From: Takakia lepidozioides
Taxonomy: Eukaryota; Streptophyta; Takakiopsida; Takakiales; Takakiaceae
Direction of reading: 5' to 3'
Length of the DNA: 64,000 nucleotides
NCBI GenBank assembly: GCA_030704615.1
Contig: CM060733.1
Span: 53,446,001-53,510,000 of the forward strand
Shown: positions 32,783 to 45,205 of the stretch, in pieces
Numbering within the stretch: position 1 is the first letter of the stretch
Layout: every line of letters begins with the position of its first letter
Position numbers and translations under genes: made by a program
The notes under the pieces: model-generated
Database searches by the model: none
What the model was told of the DNA's origin: nothing
What the model saw: the letters and a program-made list of their open reading frames with translations, nothing else

Positions 32783-35700
32783 CTACCCATGTGTTGTATC
32801 CCGCTGCAAAAGAGTATCGACCTCGTTGAAACTCATAGTGGCCTGGTGAATGAAGTTGTCACGTTTGGGATCGCAAACCATCCTCCTCAAAAATATGAAA
32901 TACAAATGTTTGCAGGGTATGAATTTACCTCTCTTGCCCAAACTGGTTGATAGCATATTCACAAAATCAGGACATGTGCAATTGGGGAAATTGGAAACCG
33001 TGATGTCGTAGGTCCTGTCATGAACAGCAGATGTGGAAGTGATGATTGTGAATACCCGACCATATCCTGGATCGGGTACTTCCGTGGTGCTTCCGACACG
33101 AGCTTGGAGCATTCTTGCGGACTCCACTTTGCCAAAGTGTTCAGCGGTTGGAGGGAAACGCCGAACGAGCTTTCCATCTCGTTTGGTTGGCCACAAGTCA
33201 GGATTTGCCGGGGGGACCCGGGAGGACGCAGGAGTAGTAGCACATGCATGGAGTTGGGGTTGTCTCGCAAGGGAAAAACCTGCCTCCTCCAGCATTTCAA
33301 TCTCCTGAAAGCTGAGATGTGTTCCCACCTTCACGGGCCAAACGGTTGGAGGAGATGGCTTCATCACTACGGAAGGACGCACAGTTCCATGCACACATCT
33401 GGCACAATCATCTGCGCAGAACCAGAACTTGTGGTTCTTGGCTTCTGGTTGACCGTATGGACGCATCAAGCCCGTGAAAGTCGGAGCAGGAGTTCGGGCA
33501 CCACCTCTGGATATAGATGAAGTGCACTTCTCAAATTAGTTGCCCTGATCGCTGTACATTTCACACGAGACCCGACACTTGTGCGTTCTATGTGCCAAAC
33601 GTGGTCGGGGCATGCGGACTCAAGCACATCAAGGGGGTTGTTTCTCTCCTGCACCATTTCAGTGGCACGGTTTGATGCTGGAGCTTGCCGTCGTGTTGGA
33701 GGTTCCTCCACAATGGAGGTTCCGGACATGGAGCTGTCATGCAGGGGAACACGAGGCTTCGAGAAGTTATCACGGTCTGCCCTGTGGGAATCTGAATCCG
33801 AACCAGGTGGAGTGTTCAATTTCCTCTTACAGGAGCCGAATCTCTCCTCCCCTTCAAGATGTGGAACTCTAGAAACAAGTGGCGTTCCCTGGGCATACAT
33901 GCTCACCGCCCGTGCTATCTTGATTGGATCCCCAGATCTGTTTGCAGCACGCAACATCAACTCCCATTTGTCCGGACCCTTGCCACCAACCCCACCTCGT
34001 AAGAAATCACGGTATCGGGTTTGTTGTTGCAAGGCACGTATCAAATCATCTGTTGTTGCCACATACAAATCCCGACCTCGTTTCCCAGACTGCTGCAACC
34101 ATGCATTGTGCACAGTTTCTGCCAAATTGCAAGATGGCATGTCCGCCATTTCCTCAATGGACATGTTCTGCAAAGAGGATAACCACACTTCAGAATAGTG
34201 CACAGGAAACAACATAAAGAAAGCAATGAGTCAAAAATATGGAAAGCAAATGTATGAATAAAGCATGAAATAGAAGCCTCGTACCATTGTCATGGCTGCT
34301 CCCCACTGTCTATACCGGAAGTGCCAAAACGCCAGCCAATCTTCCAATGCTCTCATACTCTCAAGTGATGCAGCTCCAGAAGAGAACCACCAGGCACGAA
34401 TTGTCTGGAACAAAGTGTCCGCCTCCTTCATTGTTCTAGCATCTTTGTACTCTTTGCACAATTTACGGTGCTGAGTCTGCATCTCTGGTTTGATGTCCGA
34501 CTTTGTATGTTTTTCCAGAGATTGTGTCCAATGGAATAGACATGTACGCTCTCTTCCTGGCATAGGCACTTTTGGGTCGCCCGATCCGAAGACAATACGA
34601 ATAGCATTGAAATTTGCTTGAGCACTATCCGCCATGAAACCTGCGAAATTTGGAGATGGCAGCCCATGGCAGCCCATGACACGTATCAGGGAATTCCACA
34701 TGAGCTTCTGGGATTCCGTATCCTCGGATTGCATGTCACAAACTGCAATTGTCATAACTCGTTGGTACACTGGATCGTAGACATGACAAGCCATTGTCGT
34801 CCAATCCTTCACTCGTTTCACATGATCAAACATAAGAAAACAGTTCTGCAAGTCCCCAGTCTTCTGCATCCGCTTCACGAGGCTAACCCCACTGCCCTCC
34901 CCAACAGTCGACATTTTGAAAAGAAAAACTTTGATGGCACCTTGACCTGGGAATACATTGTCCTGGATGTAATCGTACTTGCTCAGTCGTTTCAATTCCA
35001 AAATATTGTCTATGTAGCCTCTGATCCCAGAGCCCATTCTCAATGCATTGATCTGATGCCGAATGTTAGGTGAACTTAAAGTGGAGAAATGATCCATGAC
35101 CAGGTCCAATGCTGCACCGTCAAGTTTAGTCCCCACAGAATCTCCTTCACTCAAAATATGGCTTTCCAAGAAGGACTTGCTTGCGCCAAGAGCAATTGCA
35201 GATGTTGTTGCGGATGGGTTTCTCCCGAACTCCTGTTTGATCAACCTCGATACTGTCTCAACACTCTCCCTGTAATCCCCCTTCGAGACAGGATGGTTAT
35301 GGAATCCAAAATGCACACAAGCTCTCGTCATTGTATTCAAACGGTGGACAACATAGTACATTCTTGCTCCGCAGAGCGCCAAGCAGGATGGCACAAGTTT
35401 GCAGAATTTGCAGACGAAAGTGTTTGCCGGTGGAGGGGCAGTCCCAGGCTGAAATGGATTCTCCGCCAGACCCTCCCATTCGCTTTGATTATGAACACCA
35501 GACTGAAGAAAGTGTCTGCAATTCAAATTATCACACCTAAGGTGTCCATTGCAAACTGTCCTCCTGAAAACAAGCTTGTCATCATTCTGAATATTGGATG
35601 TTTTTGTTCTGCACCACGGGTGCCCGTCGTGTTTCTTGTCCATTCCATGCATCATGATTGTTACACCTCCAACTCGCGGAGGAGGAGGCAGCTCGAATAG

Positions 35701-36296
35701 GATATCGCCATCAAAAGTCTCCGGCAAGAACTTCACAGGCACCTGCTTCAAAGATTCCCAATCAATTCCCCGCAACTCACTTTTGAATCCAGCCATTCCT
35801 CCCATCGCCCGCAATTTTGGAATGACACTACAAATCTCTTCTTCATCAGCTTCTGCAACCCAGTAGGAAGGACTGGATTTGGAATTTCACTTATGTCATC
35901 ATCGGAAGAATCCGAAAGCTCAACGATTGGAGTGGAGGAAGTCTGTTCTTTTTTCACCACCACCTCCCTCTTGTCTTCAACGACCGAAGCAGCAGTCCCG
36001 GGCGTCACATATGACCCAAGGGACTTTCGCCGAGGCTCTCCAAGTACTCTGTATCGACCAGGACGCACTCTCCACTGGCTGATATGAGCCGTCTCATCAC
36101 GGTTTTGGAAAGAATATTTCACCAACTTCCCTTTCAGATCGTAAACCTCTTTCTCCAAAAAGATGGAGCCATTCTGCAGCTGAAAACGGGTAGCCAAGAC
36201 ATGTTCCAGAACAATTGCAAATCCATTGTCAAGGACTTCCTGGGAGAACGGCACTGGTTTGTCGTCTGAGAAGAACTCCGCTTCAGAGGAAGCCAT
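32783..36296 (-). pseudogene. MULE-type transposase gene (GCM/WRKY-like finger, DDE region, SWIM), two frameshifts
   Basis: The gene opens at ATG 36296 with an acidic Ser-rich N-terminal part, shifts frame near 35875, then runs as one 500-codon block to an intron (donor tg|gtacga near 34285, acceptor tttgcag near 34170). A zinc-finger region (GHPWCRTKTSN…CNGHLRCDNLNCRHF…FVCKFCKLVPSCLALCGARM) is of the WRKY-GCM1 kind seen in MULE transposases. The DDE-like core contains IMFDHVKRV-type sequence (LMFDHVKRVKDWTTMACHVY), MTIAVCDMQSEDTESQKLMW, FMADSAQANFNAI and ERTCLFHWTQSLEKH. After the intron and a second frameshift near 33515, a SWIM finger (CTCPDF…PCKHLYF) ends the protein. Two shifts in some 1,100 codons imply recent inactivation or sequence error. 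A homologous fragment is at 9600-9835. Host domestication is the alternative. Confidence 0.75.
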
Positions 36297-37061
36297 CTTC
36301 CTTCCTCGAGTATGTTTGTACCTTGCTTGCTATCGCAGATCTAGTGTAAATCGGTTTACTTACTGCTGTCTCCAGAACACAGTTGAAGAATGAGCAGAGC
36401 ATATGGCGGAGGAAGCTCAGATAACGACTGTGCATATTCTGTTATTCATTCCAGATATGCAGCCGTCCATTTTAATTACTTTTCTTGTGGGCCCAGTGGT
36501 CAGAGAATCCCTAGGGGCAGTGTCGGCAACTGTTAAACCGTTAATCAGAACCTCATCAATAAACCCAATAACAAAGCCGACTTCCTGGAAGCATGCCACA
36601 GGATCTGAGAATGGGATTGCAGATTAAGTAAATGTATCTATATACTACTACCAATGATCATGCGCACCTGGAAAGTTCCAAATGTGAACGAATGTGGGGT
36701 TTGGATAACAAGGATGACCGTGTATGATATTCCAAAATTTGTCATCAAACTCTCGTTCATTTATATTTATTTTGTTTAAGACTGCGCATCAATTTCTGGG
36801 ATTCGCTGTTCTTTTTAAATATTGAACCCGTTATAATAAAGAACACGCCGTTTTTTTTGGGCGGCACACGTCAGACATCCATAACTGAATACGAACAGCT
36901 GTACACCAATTGCTGGCATGTGCACTAATAAGGAAACGACTATGTGTAACGGTCACGCGGAGGGAATCCGATGCTTCTAGAGACACGCAAGAACACAGGC
37001 AATCCCGCAGAAATCGGGAGTCACTGGTTTTTCTACTTTTCGCGCTTAGCTTAGAGGGAGA
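36297..37061. promoter_or_regulatory. Divergent spacer between the MULE gene and the 37 kb gene
   Basis: About 760 bases separate two divergently oriented gene starts, so any promoters lie here. A (t)8-g-rich stretch near 36850 and AT-rich 36740-36840 are the only visible features. No coding frame has motifs. Confidence 0.35.
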
Positions 37062-37531
37062 GTGGTAGTCAAGCTGGAGAGGGTTCCTTCTAGAATACGA
37101 AAGAGAAGAAAGTCTCTTTATTTTACTTCCCTTAGAGAGAGACGCAGAGCAAGAGAGAAAATGACGAGGCGTCGTTTGTTGGAGAACACAGGGCCAAGGC
37201 AGCAGGTGAACGCGGAGACTGATTCACAAGAGCAGACGGAGACTGAGGCAGCGGCTGCGACACAGTCGGCGATAAGAGTGCGCCAGCCTGTGGAGGCAGA
37301 GATGAATCGCAGGGACACTGAAGAAGGTGGAAGCACGTGGAACGCCGAACCTGCAGAAGGTCAAGAAACCCTTGCGCAGACAGAAACTCCAGCAGATGTG
37401 AGAGGGAAGAGGAAAGCTGCAGAAGGGGATCAAATTTCAAAACCTAAGAAGGTGCCAGTAAGTTTTATCATATAGTCTGTCTGATTGCCTTTCAAGGAGT
37501 CCTTCTCTTCCCTTCTTTAGCAGAAACTACT

Positions 37532-37858
37532 GAATCGCGAGCGTCGTTAACCGCCATTCGATTCTCCTCATGAGATTTATGTACCTATGTGTTTGAAGAG
37601 AGAGTCTGCACTTACTATTCTCCCTAAACTACACTGAATGTCGTTGCCGCCAATCAGTTGCACATATATGTCATTACACAACCCGATCCGGCAGGTTGTT
37701 ATTCTTTTGTGATTGTCGTTAACGCCGTTCGCTATCGCTCTCGCTTTTGTTTTGAATACGGCAGTCTCTCGGCTTTGCATGTGTAGATTGTGCTGAATTC
37801 TTTCACACCATTCATGGTGAGTTTCCTTGATACAGTGATTGTCGTTTACCCGCCATTC
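37532..37858 (+). repeat. Degenerate palindromes in the first intron
   Basis: Four related words occur at 37532-37559, 37636-37655 (gaatgtcgttgccgccaatc), 37711-37730 (gattgtcgttaacgccgttc) and 37837-37858. They share the gtcgtt..cgcc core with the regular set at 39747-40466 but have lost pairing in one arm. Confidence 0.65.
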
Positions 37859-39746
37859 ACTATTTGCAAATCACTTAGTCAGAACTGAATGGCATCGTGC
37901 AGAAAACTGTGAGGTCGAAGCCTACAGATCAGAGGGGAAAGGATCTGGAGATGGGGACGAGTCCGCAAAAGCTCAGAGAATACAGATGAAGCAGATGAAT
38001 CCGAAGTGCACTACCTTGACAAGGTGAAAGAACTCATGTCATTCCAGAAGGTAAACTCTCAGGAGGTTATAAGGGACATGCTCGTATCTGGAGGGCGTCT
38101 GGACATACCTCTGTGCCGGATGATATCAATGCCTGTTGTGCGTCCACCTCTTTCCCATGACATAACAAAATTGGAGAGTGATTTTGTGCATGGATATAGA
38201 CTTGGTGCACAAGTTTTTTTTATGTGTCACTGACGGATATAAATGGGAAAAGCACATTAGTTCTCCAGAGATCAGTGATAACTGGGATGAGTGCTGGAAA
38301 GATGCCAATGAGGAGTTCGAGCTGGGCCTCATGATGGGAAAGAACACCCAGCAATTCTGCAACCACATGTTCTACTACTGTCTGGGACGGCAACCACCGA
38401 TTGCTGGCATGGATGGGATACATTCAGAAACACCATTCGAAAGACAAAGACAAGCATGTTGCTGTGGAGGCAATGGTTTTGGATCCAGGAAACGACATCG
38501 CTAGGCTTCTTCTTACAGCTATGCACGACGTGAACAAGTAAGTCATCCAGGAGATTTCATTCCCTCTGTAGTGTCTTGTTATCCTCAAAAAACAGTGTTA
38601 AGGAATGCAATGTTTCCAATGTTTTTGCAGATCGACAGAGAAATCGCATGTGACAACAAGCTTGGTTCACACACTATTCCGAATTCAGAGGATTGGTCTG
38701 ATGAAGCTGGATGATTTTCGGACAGTACTACCACCCAATATCATCAAGAAGTGCGAAACAGGAAGAGCTGCAGCACTTGGTATTCTTTGACACGAGGCGT
38801 TTCTGGAGTACATGTATGCGGTAAGCCCGAGTCTGTAATCTGTTTACTTTTCGAATACATGTTTAGAGTCCCTTCGGAGCTAATCACTACTTGAATGAAT
38901 GCAGCAAGAACTGGCAGAGGCAGCTGAGAAGGGAAAATCCGAATATTACCTTACGCACTACACTACACCAGAGGAACTAAGGACATCAAAGGGGTGGAAG
39001 CTGCAATAAAGAAGGAGTTTGAGATGCGAAGAACCAAATGATGTCAGCCTTCGGAAGCAGCTTAGAATAGTAGATCCTGGACTTGGTCCTGAGTTCCTTC
39101 AGCAGATCAAAACACACTATGACAAGCATGTGCATCCGGAGATGCGCAGGAGAAATTGTCAAAAGCCGCTGGCCATATCGATGGTCGACCCACAAACAAA
39201 AATAAGGTGGCTGGAGATATGGAACTCAGATCAAACAGTAAAGGACTTGAATCAGTTCCCAAGAGCACCATACAGCCTGGCACAAAGGTGGAAGGAATCA
39301 ATTGATTTGGTGTTTGATAACTGGCTCCACAAGGCTACATTTTGGAGTCAGGTGTGTATTCGAACATGCTGTTTCTTCTCTTCAAGTATGTGATGTGTAT
39401 CTTTTTTGCAATTCTGACAAATATACTATTTGCAGCTCGAAAAGCGCGCCGTCATTGTGCTGGATCAGACTTTGAAGGACCTGAACATTGCGATTGTTTC
39501 CCCTCCCCAAATGTCATTTGAGGCATACATAAGGAAGTGGAGAGTCTCACCTGGAGATACTGTTTTTTCCGGGAGTTCTCCAAAGATGGTAACATTTTAC
39601 GGTCCAACGACTTTGACAGTCAGGTTGGAGGAGAGTGGCCATGATGCAGTTGTTTTGTACAGGTGCAATGTCATACTTGAAACTCTAACTACTGTTTTTT
39701 TGGGAAAAATGTGGCTTCATATGGATTGCAATCTTAGATCCAGATT

Positions 39747-40466
39747 GAATGTCGTTGACGACATTCACTTCTTTGTCTAAGTCATTCTTAGCGAGTATAT
39801 GAATTCACCTGTTCGGATCTAAGGGTGCAATTATATTGTCCCTGATTAGAATTGATAATGTCCTTGAATGGCGTTGACGACATTCACATTCGGAGTTGTT
39901 GAGAGGTCCTCAGGTTATTTAAATTTTTGTAATGTCCATAGAGGTTACAGTGAGGGTTCCTCACTTCATTTTGCTGAATGTCAATGCAGACATTCAGTTG
40001 TTCTGCATTGTTTTTTTTTCCTCTTGCGATGAATGTGGAGGCTTGATAAGCTCTGTTTTAAGAATCCAAAGTGAAATGTCGTTGACGACATTCCGCTGTG
40101 TCTGTATTATTCACATCGACAAATTCAATTTATATGATTGGGGAGCTAAGTAATTGGTTTCTTTTTTGTATTTTTGTGAATGGCGTTGACGCCATTCACA
40201 TACAGTGATGTTGTGAGGTCCTCAGTGATAGGTTCGTTATGAATGTGCATTGAGTTTTCCTGGATGGTTCCTTACTCAATTTTTTTATTTCCATCCTGTG
40301 ATTTGCTTCATTTAAGTAATAATTTGGCTTCATTCCTTGAATGTCGTTGACGACATTCACTTCTATGTCTGTGGTCATTTCTAATCGATTATTTGCATTC
40401 ACCTGGATTAGATGTATTTACAAGTGTCATGGAATGGAATGTTCTGAATGGGCGTTGACGACATTC
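39747..40466 (+). repeat. Seven intronic copies of palindrome GAATGTCGTTGACGACATTC
   Basis: Copies lie at 39747, 39866, 39976, 40073, 40178, 40339 and 40446, spaced 97-161 bases apart, all within the intron 39663-40611. Two are perfect to the consensus (39747 and 40339). The copy at 40178 reads GAATGGCGTTGACGCCATTC, changed in both arms so that pairing is kept. Copies at 39866 and 40446 have one arm changed. Spacer sequences share weaker similarity ('gtgaggtcctcag', 'ttcacctg'), so the whole unit may be about 100 bases long. Confidence 0.9.
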
Positions 40467-40769
40467 ATATCTGGAGCAGTAGTGTGTCCTGAAAGGTCCT
40501 TGGAGCAGTTTGTCAGAGCCATTTCAATCTCATGTTTATTCTTTCTGTTCTACTTGCAATCTTACTCACTGAGCGCTTTGTGGGTTTTGGGATTTATCTC
40601 CTTTTTTTCAGGTACACGAAATATGTGCTTATGGAAGGAAATCACCTGAGCGGAATTCCCGACTATCTTGACATGTGGTCAACCCTGCAAATGATCCCAA
40701 CCATGTATACTGCAGGGATAGTGAATGGACTGGATTCTTCTCCTTCAGAGACAGTGGTGTACCTTGACT

Positions 40770-41269
40770 NNNNNNNNNNNNNNNNNNNNNNNNNNNNNNN
40801 NNNNNNNNNNNNNNNNNNNNNNNNNNNNNNNNNNNNNNNNNNNNNNNNNNNNNNNNNNNNNNNNNNNNNNNNNNNNNNNNNNNNNNNNNNNNNNNNNNNN
40901 NNNNNNNNNNNNNNNNNNNNNNNNNNNNNNNNNNNNNNNNNNNNNNNNNNNNNNNNNNNNNNNNNNNNNNNNNNNNNNNNNNNNNNNNNNNNNNNNNNNN
41001 NNNNNNNNNNNNNNNNNNNNNNNNNNNNNNNNNNNNNNNNNNNNNNNNNNNNNNNNNNNNNNNNNNNNNNNNNNNNNNNNNNNNNNNNNNNNNNNNNNNN
41101 NNNNNNNNNNNNNNNNNNNNNNNNNNNNNNNNNNNNNNNNNNNNNNNNNNNNNNNNNNNNNNNNNNNNNNNNNNNNNNNNNNNNNNNNNNNNNNNNNNNN
41201 NNNNNNNNNNNNNNNNNNNNNNNNNNNNNNNNNNNNNNNNNNNNNNNNNNNNNNNNNNNNNNNNNNNNN
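40770..41269. other. Assembly gap, 500 N
   Basis: Exactly 500 N, a placeholder length. True distance and content are unknown. The exon before it (…SSPSETVVYLD) and the EVTYDVKRTQ segment after it may or may not belong together. Confidence 0.98.
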
Positions 41270-41305
41270 CAGGAAGTAACCTATGATGTGAAGCGCACCC
41301 AATAA

Positions 41306-42228
41306 TCTGCCCTTCATCTTCCTTGGATCATTTTCGAGGGATGGAGCTTCTCAATGCTGGTTCGGGTCGCTCTTGCGACCCATATGTTACACCGATGGCT
41401 TTGCTGATAACCCCGGCTGTTTTCTACAAGCCCTGGCGTCCTACTCCAAGCACAACATTCTTCCCATGGCTAGCTCGCTCGACGACGAGGTTCTCCTGCC
41501 ACCATCGCTATACGTGGACCGACTCCGCTCTCCGTCCCCTCGCCGCCATCTGTACTCTCCCTCCAAGGTCTGCAGTACAACCCTATGGCATTCCACTCCA
41601 GAATCTTCAATGTTGGCCACCAAACTCGCTCACAACCAGCCTGTTCATTCTGTGCTTCTGTAAGTTCTCAATGCTCCTGTGGTTGTTTTTATGGTTTTCT
41701 AGTGTCGAGTCCTCGTACGCGAGTTGCGCCCATGTGTGGACTCAGCACTGCTACTTGCTTTTACCCTCTTGCATAATGTCAAAGCCACTGCGATATTCTG
41801 GAGGGCGCTGGTCTCTGGATGCCCGATCTGTTGTGCAATTGGGCTACCCCAAGCACTGCATTGGTCCTTTCTGTCATCGTGAGTTTCTCGTCGTTCACAT
41901 GTCATGCCTCACCGCGCACCACGCGAGCAACCGCCCAGCCTGCTGGCCCACTCTACTTTTGTTAATACGAACTCCAGCACTCCCACCCAAGATCTTGGCC
42001 TGCTTAAGCTCGAGCGGGCGACTGGAGGCCACAGGATAGCGAAGTCGAGATGGCCAACGTTTATCTCCGTCAGACTGCTGCGAAGACTGCGGTACGACCA
42101 GCGGATGGCTCGCCCGAATCTGCCCCAGCCTGCAAGTATCTCTCCCTCGCCAATTGCACCGCGATGGGCCTGACCCTGCCCCCACTTCCTTCGCCACAAC
42201 TGCAGCACACAACAAAGCCCAATCAGAT
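41306..42228. other. No gene recognised
   Basis: C-rich sequence with frames of up to 238 codons on the forward strand (opening at a TTG) and about 114 on the reverse. Two forward frames alternate in plausibility (…SLYVDRLRSPSPRRHLYSPS…). No domain is recognised, and the long frame has no motif, so I do not call a gene. Confidence 0.35.
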
Positions 42229-43160
42229 TGACGCTCCAATGTACATCACAACCCTGAATTTCGAAGTTCTAGCTGATATCATCAAAGCTGGAATCCCATC
42301 ATATATGAATCTGGAATATACCCTTGTTGATCTATATGCCAAATGCGGGGGCATGAAGGAAGCGCGGGCCTCTGTCAACAATATGAATCAGCGAGATGTG
42401 TTCCCATGGAGCTCCGCTGACTGCAGGATATGCCCAGCATGGTTGTGAGGGAAGCTTTTGAATGTATGTACAAATCAATGCGAAGGGTGCAAGCCCGACA
42501 GTTTAACATTCATTTAATTCTCAGTATGTGTACCACTCTTCCAGCCCTGGGAAATGACAAATTTGTCCCATTCTGACATAATCAAAAGCTGGAATCTCAC
42601 CTGATATCAATCTGAAGACTGCCCTTGCTGATATGTATGCCAGTGCTCACCAGCTCCACCTGTCTCAACCTCTTGTCATTGATTCTCATTATGCTTATGG
42701 CCCTCTAAGCAAAGATCTTCTAGCTCTCTAGCGATTTATCCCTGCCCGGCCGCACCAGAAGCGGCAGGCCAGGTTGAATGCCATGTCAAGCTGTAATTGT
42801 TGTGGAGACCTATGATCAAATGATGGGGGAAGGGGTGAAGCCCAACCACATCACGTGTGTGTGCATTTGCCATGCTTGTGCAAGCCCTGGCAGCCCTAGA
42901 GAAGCGCAAAGATGTCATGTTGACATCATCAGAGCTGGAGTGGTACCAAATGTTGTCTCCAGCCTCAAACTTGCAAATAAGCTGCCAGGTATGCACACGT
43001 TCCCTGAATTATCAGGCATGGAGTTTCATGTTGTTATCATCAAAGCTGGCATTATGCAAATTCAATCTGAAGACTGCCCTTTCTTAACATGTATGCCAAA
43101 TGCGGGAGCTTAATGGATGCAAGCCATGTGTTTTTGATGACACCTTAAACGAGCTGGGTT
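42229..43160 (+). pseudogene. PPR remnants
   Basis: Isolated PPR pieces occur in changing frames: LADIIKAGIPSYMNLEYTLV, DLYAKCGGMKEARASVNNMN, GEGVKPNHITCVCICHACAS and LAALEKRKDV. Separating stops and missing motifs show heavy decay. It has the same family style as the copies at 28 kb and 54-59 kb but lies outside their array. Confidence 0.7.
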
Positions 43161-43373
43161 TTCTCATTGGAGTACCATGATAGCTTGATATGCTGAAAAT
43201 GGATGCGGTACAGTGGCTTTCTTGAACTCACGTCATTGGATGCCCCTTGATAGAATTTTTCTTACAACTTATGAGCTCGATCACAGGAAGCTGATGAGCA
43301 GCGCTACTTGATCATGGTGTTATATTGAAGATATGGCAGGAACTCAGTTCTACTGTCTCCCTCCTATTCCATT

Positions 43374-45133
43374 ATGTCCCCCTCCCCAGGTTCTCATTAT
43401 GCTTATGGCCTCTTGCTATGCATACCTGCTGCCTATACAATACAACCTCCCCCTCCTCTGTATTCTGCCCCAGAGACCTATGCCCTGAATGCTGGCAATG
43501 AGGCCATTTTAAATGCACATAGCCAGGATTATGAACAGCCAACCACATTACGCAGCCATACAAGCCCTTACTGGGATATGACTCGACCAGTCTTGTACGA
43601 GCACATGCTTGCTGAGGTAGGCTCCTGGCGAAATGAACCTGGACAGGTCATGGTTGCATGCCATGCTAGTGCAAAAGACTGTGATATGAGTGGGGTTTGT
43701 GTCATCAAAATCTGCCTCCACATTCGAGACACCATCTCCAGCATTTGTCAAGACCTACCTAAACCCAAGGCTGCGAAAAGGTGGCCCAGCTTACTAAAGA
43801 AGGCCGGGGCCTGCACTGATCGGCCTTTGTCCGTGATGAGAGCAAGGATTCAAGCAATGAAGCAGCAGCATAAAGATCAAATATGCCACAGATCCGGACT
43901 GGGAGAGGTAGTTTGGAGAAGTGGGAGGGTAATTGCCCTGATCACGGTGCCGGCCATTTATGCCCCTATGTGCTGGATATATCAGTCAACACGTGACTAC
44001 TTACATGTAACTCTCCATCATGCACCAACACCGCAAGTCAGACCATCCAGGGAAGTCACCTTATACGCTCTGTGTGATGCCAACTTTACCACCCACTCCT
44101 ATTGTCGAATGCCGTGCTTGGTACTTATAACATGAAATCTCAAACTCCACATTTATATGTTCCAGGAGCCTATACCTCCAATGCTGCCATTATCCTGTCG
44201 ACATCTGATACTACAACTATTGTTGTTTATGCGTCTGTGCAACCGACCACTTCTGCCAACAAGTGCTGCAAATATCCGCCAACAATCACCAATATGCCTT
44301 CAACTCTCCAGCCTGCACCAACACCACAAGACATGCCATCCAGGGAAGTGACCTTACATGCTCCGGTTGCTCCCTACACTGCCTCTAACTATAGATGTCA
44401 ACTGTTGTTATTCGTACTTAATACTGGTCCCATGAAATCTCACACTACACATCTCTATGTCCCACGAACTTACACCCTCAATGCTGCCATCATCTTGTCA
44501 ACTACTGGCTCCCTTTTCCTTCGCCTGAGAGAAAGCTACAACACTGCCATCTACCCTAATTTCTGGTGCATTGTAAGGATGTCTATACTGCAGCCCGCAT
44601 GTGAATCACAAACCCCGCCAACAATCAATTTCTGCTGCAAGCTGCTAGCCCCCTTCGATTTTGCCTATTGGAGTCCCTGCCTACCACCTTGCTCGTGTAC
44701 TTCCCCGACTCGCTGTGCTCCCTCACATGTGCCAACCTACAGCAAAGCACCGCGGCTCAATTTTGCTGCACTGACCACCTATCAGATCATAGGCTTGTTA
44801 GATATTGAGTTGTTGTTACCACTAGCTTATGTTGTAATTCCTGAACACCCCCTCTGCTCACACTTATTCTTTCAATATGCCACAGCAAAGTCTTGGCCTC
44901 TCATAATATCACAACGCTATACCCTTATTGGTTTCACTCACAAATCTCCATCTCTCATCCTCCACAACTTTAGACTCATCTTGTACTATATTTTTGCCCA
45001 AATAAGCACCCCCAACAAGCTTCTCCATCTCGTCACAAAACGCCCTGTCGTGCGCATACATATCGCTACACAACTACATCGCTATCCAGAACCACACAAC
45101 ATATGTGCACACCAAACACTAGTCTATCACTAG
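43374..45133 (+). other. P/T-rich open frames with an internal tandem duplication, unrecognised
   Basis: Two forward frames (43374-44135 and 44102-45133; 253 and 343 codons, the second opening at a near-cognate codon) overlap. The DNA holds a diverged duplication of about 290 bases: 'gcaccaacacc.caag', 'ccatccagggaagt.acctta', 'catgaaatctca.ac', 'aatgctgccat' occur near 44020-44205 and 44310-44500. Base composition (C/A-rich) explains most of the openness, and no domain is visible. Probably not a host gene. Confidence 0.35.
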
Positions 45134-45205
45134 TGCACCACTAGTGCACCACTAGGCTGTCACTAGACAGCCACTAGTCCACCACTAGGCTGCCACTAGC
45201 CCATC
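45100..45205 (+). repeat. CACTAG-based short tandem repeat
   Basis: About ten units of 9-13 bases end in cactag (ctatcactagtgcaccactag…ccactag), several forming the ACTAGT palindrome. Confidence 0.85.

Larger units (their letters stand above)
37062..41305 (+). pseudogene. Multi-exon gene of unknown family, frames broken, spans the assembly gap
   Basis: Exon 1 (from about 37062 or ATG 37161) encodes a basic then acidic Gln/Glu-rich N-terminus ending KRKAAEGDQISKPKKVP at a gtaagt donor (37459). Later exons give DEADESEVHYLDKVKELMSF…, SDNWDECWKDANEEFELGLM…, LLTAMHDVNK|gtaagt, then STEKSHVTTSLVHTLFRIQR… (38636 on), QELAEAAEKGKSEYYLTHYT…, LRIVDPGLGPEFLQQIKTHY…, LEKRAVIVLDQTLKDLNIAI… (39437-39662) and YTKYVLMEGNHLSGIPDYLD… (40612 to the gap). 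Acceptors ttgcag or ttttcag precede most exons. Frameshifts near 38215 and 38420 and an in-frame TGA at about 38789 break it. EVTYDVKRTQ and a stop follow the gap. I recognise no domain. It may be a second gene of the neighbouring transposon. Confidence 0.5.

Noticed and set aside
39747-40466. Palindromic repeats at near-regular spacing as a CRISPR-like array
   Set aside because: Spacers are similar to each other and longer (about 80-140 bases), the repeats are imperfect, and the setting is a plant intron.
37062-41305. Treating all frameshifts in the 37 kb gene as sequencing errors
   Set aside because: There are several shifts plus an in-frame TGA, and neighbouring genes show far fewer; decay is more likely, though reads should decide.
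41323-42039. A 238-codon Trp/Cys/Ser-rich gene
   Set aside because: It opens at TTG, overlaps two other long frames and shows no motif.
44102-45133. A 343-codon gene
   Set aside because: Openness follows C/A-rich composition and an internal duplication; there is no domain, no clear start and no intron evidence.
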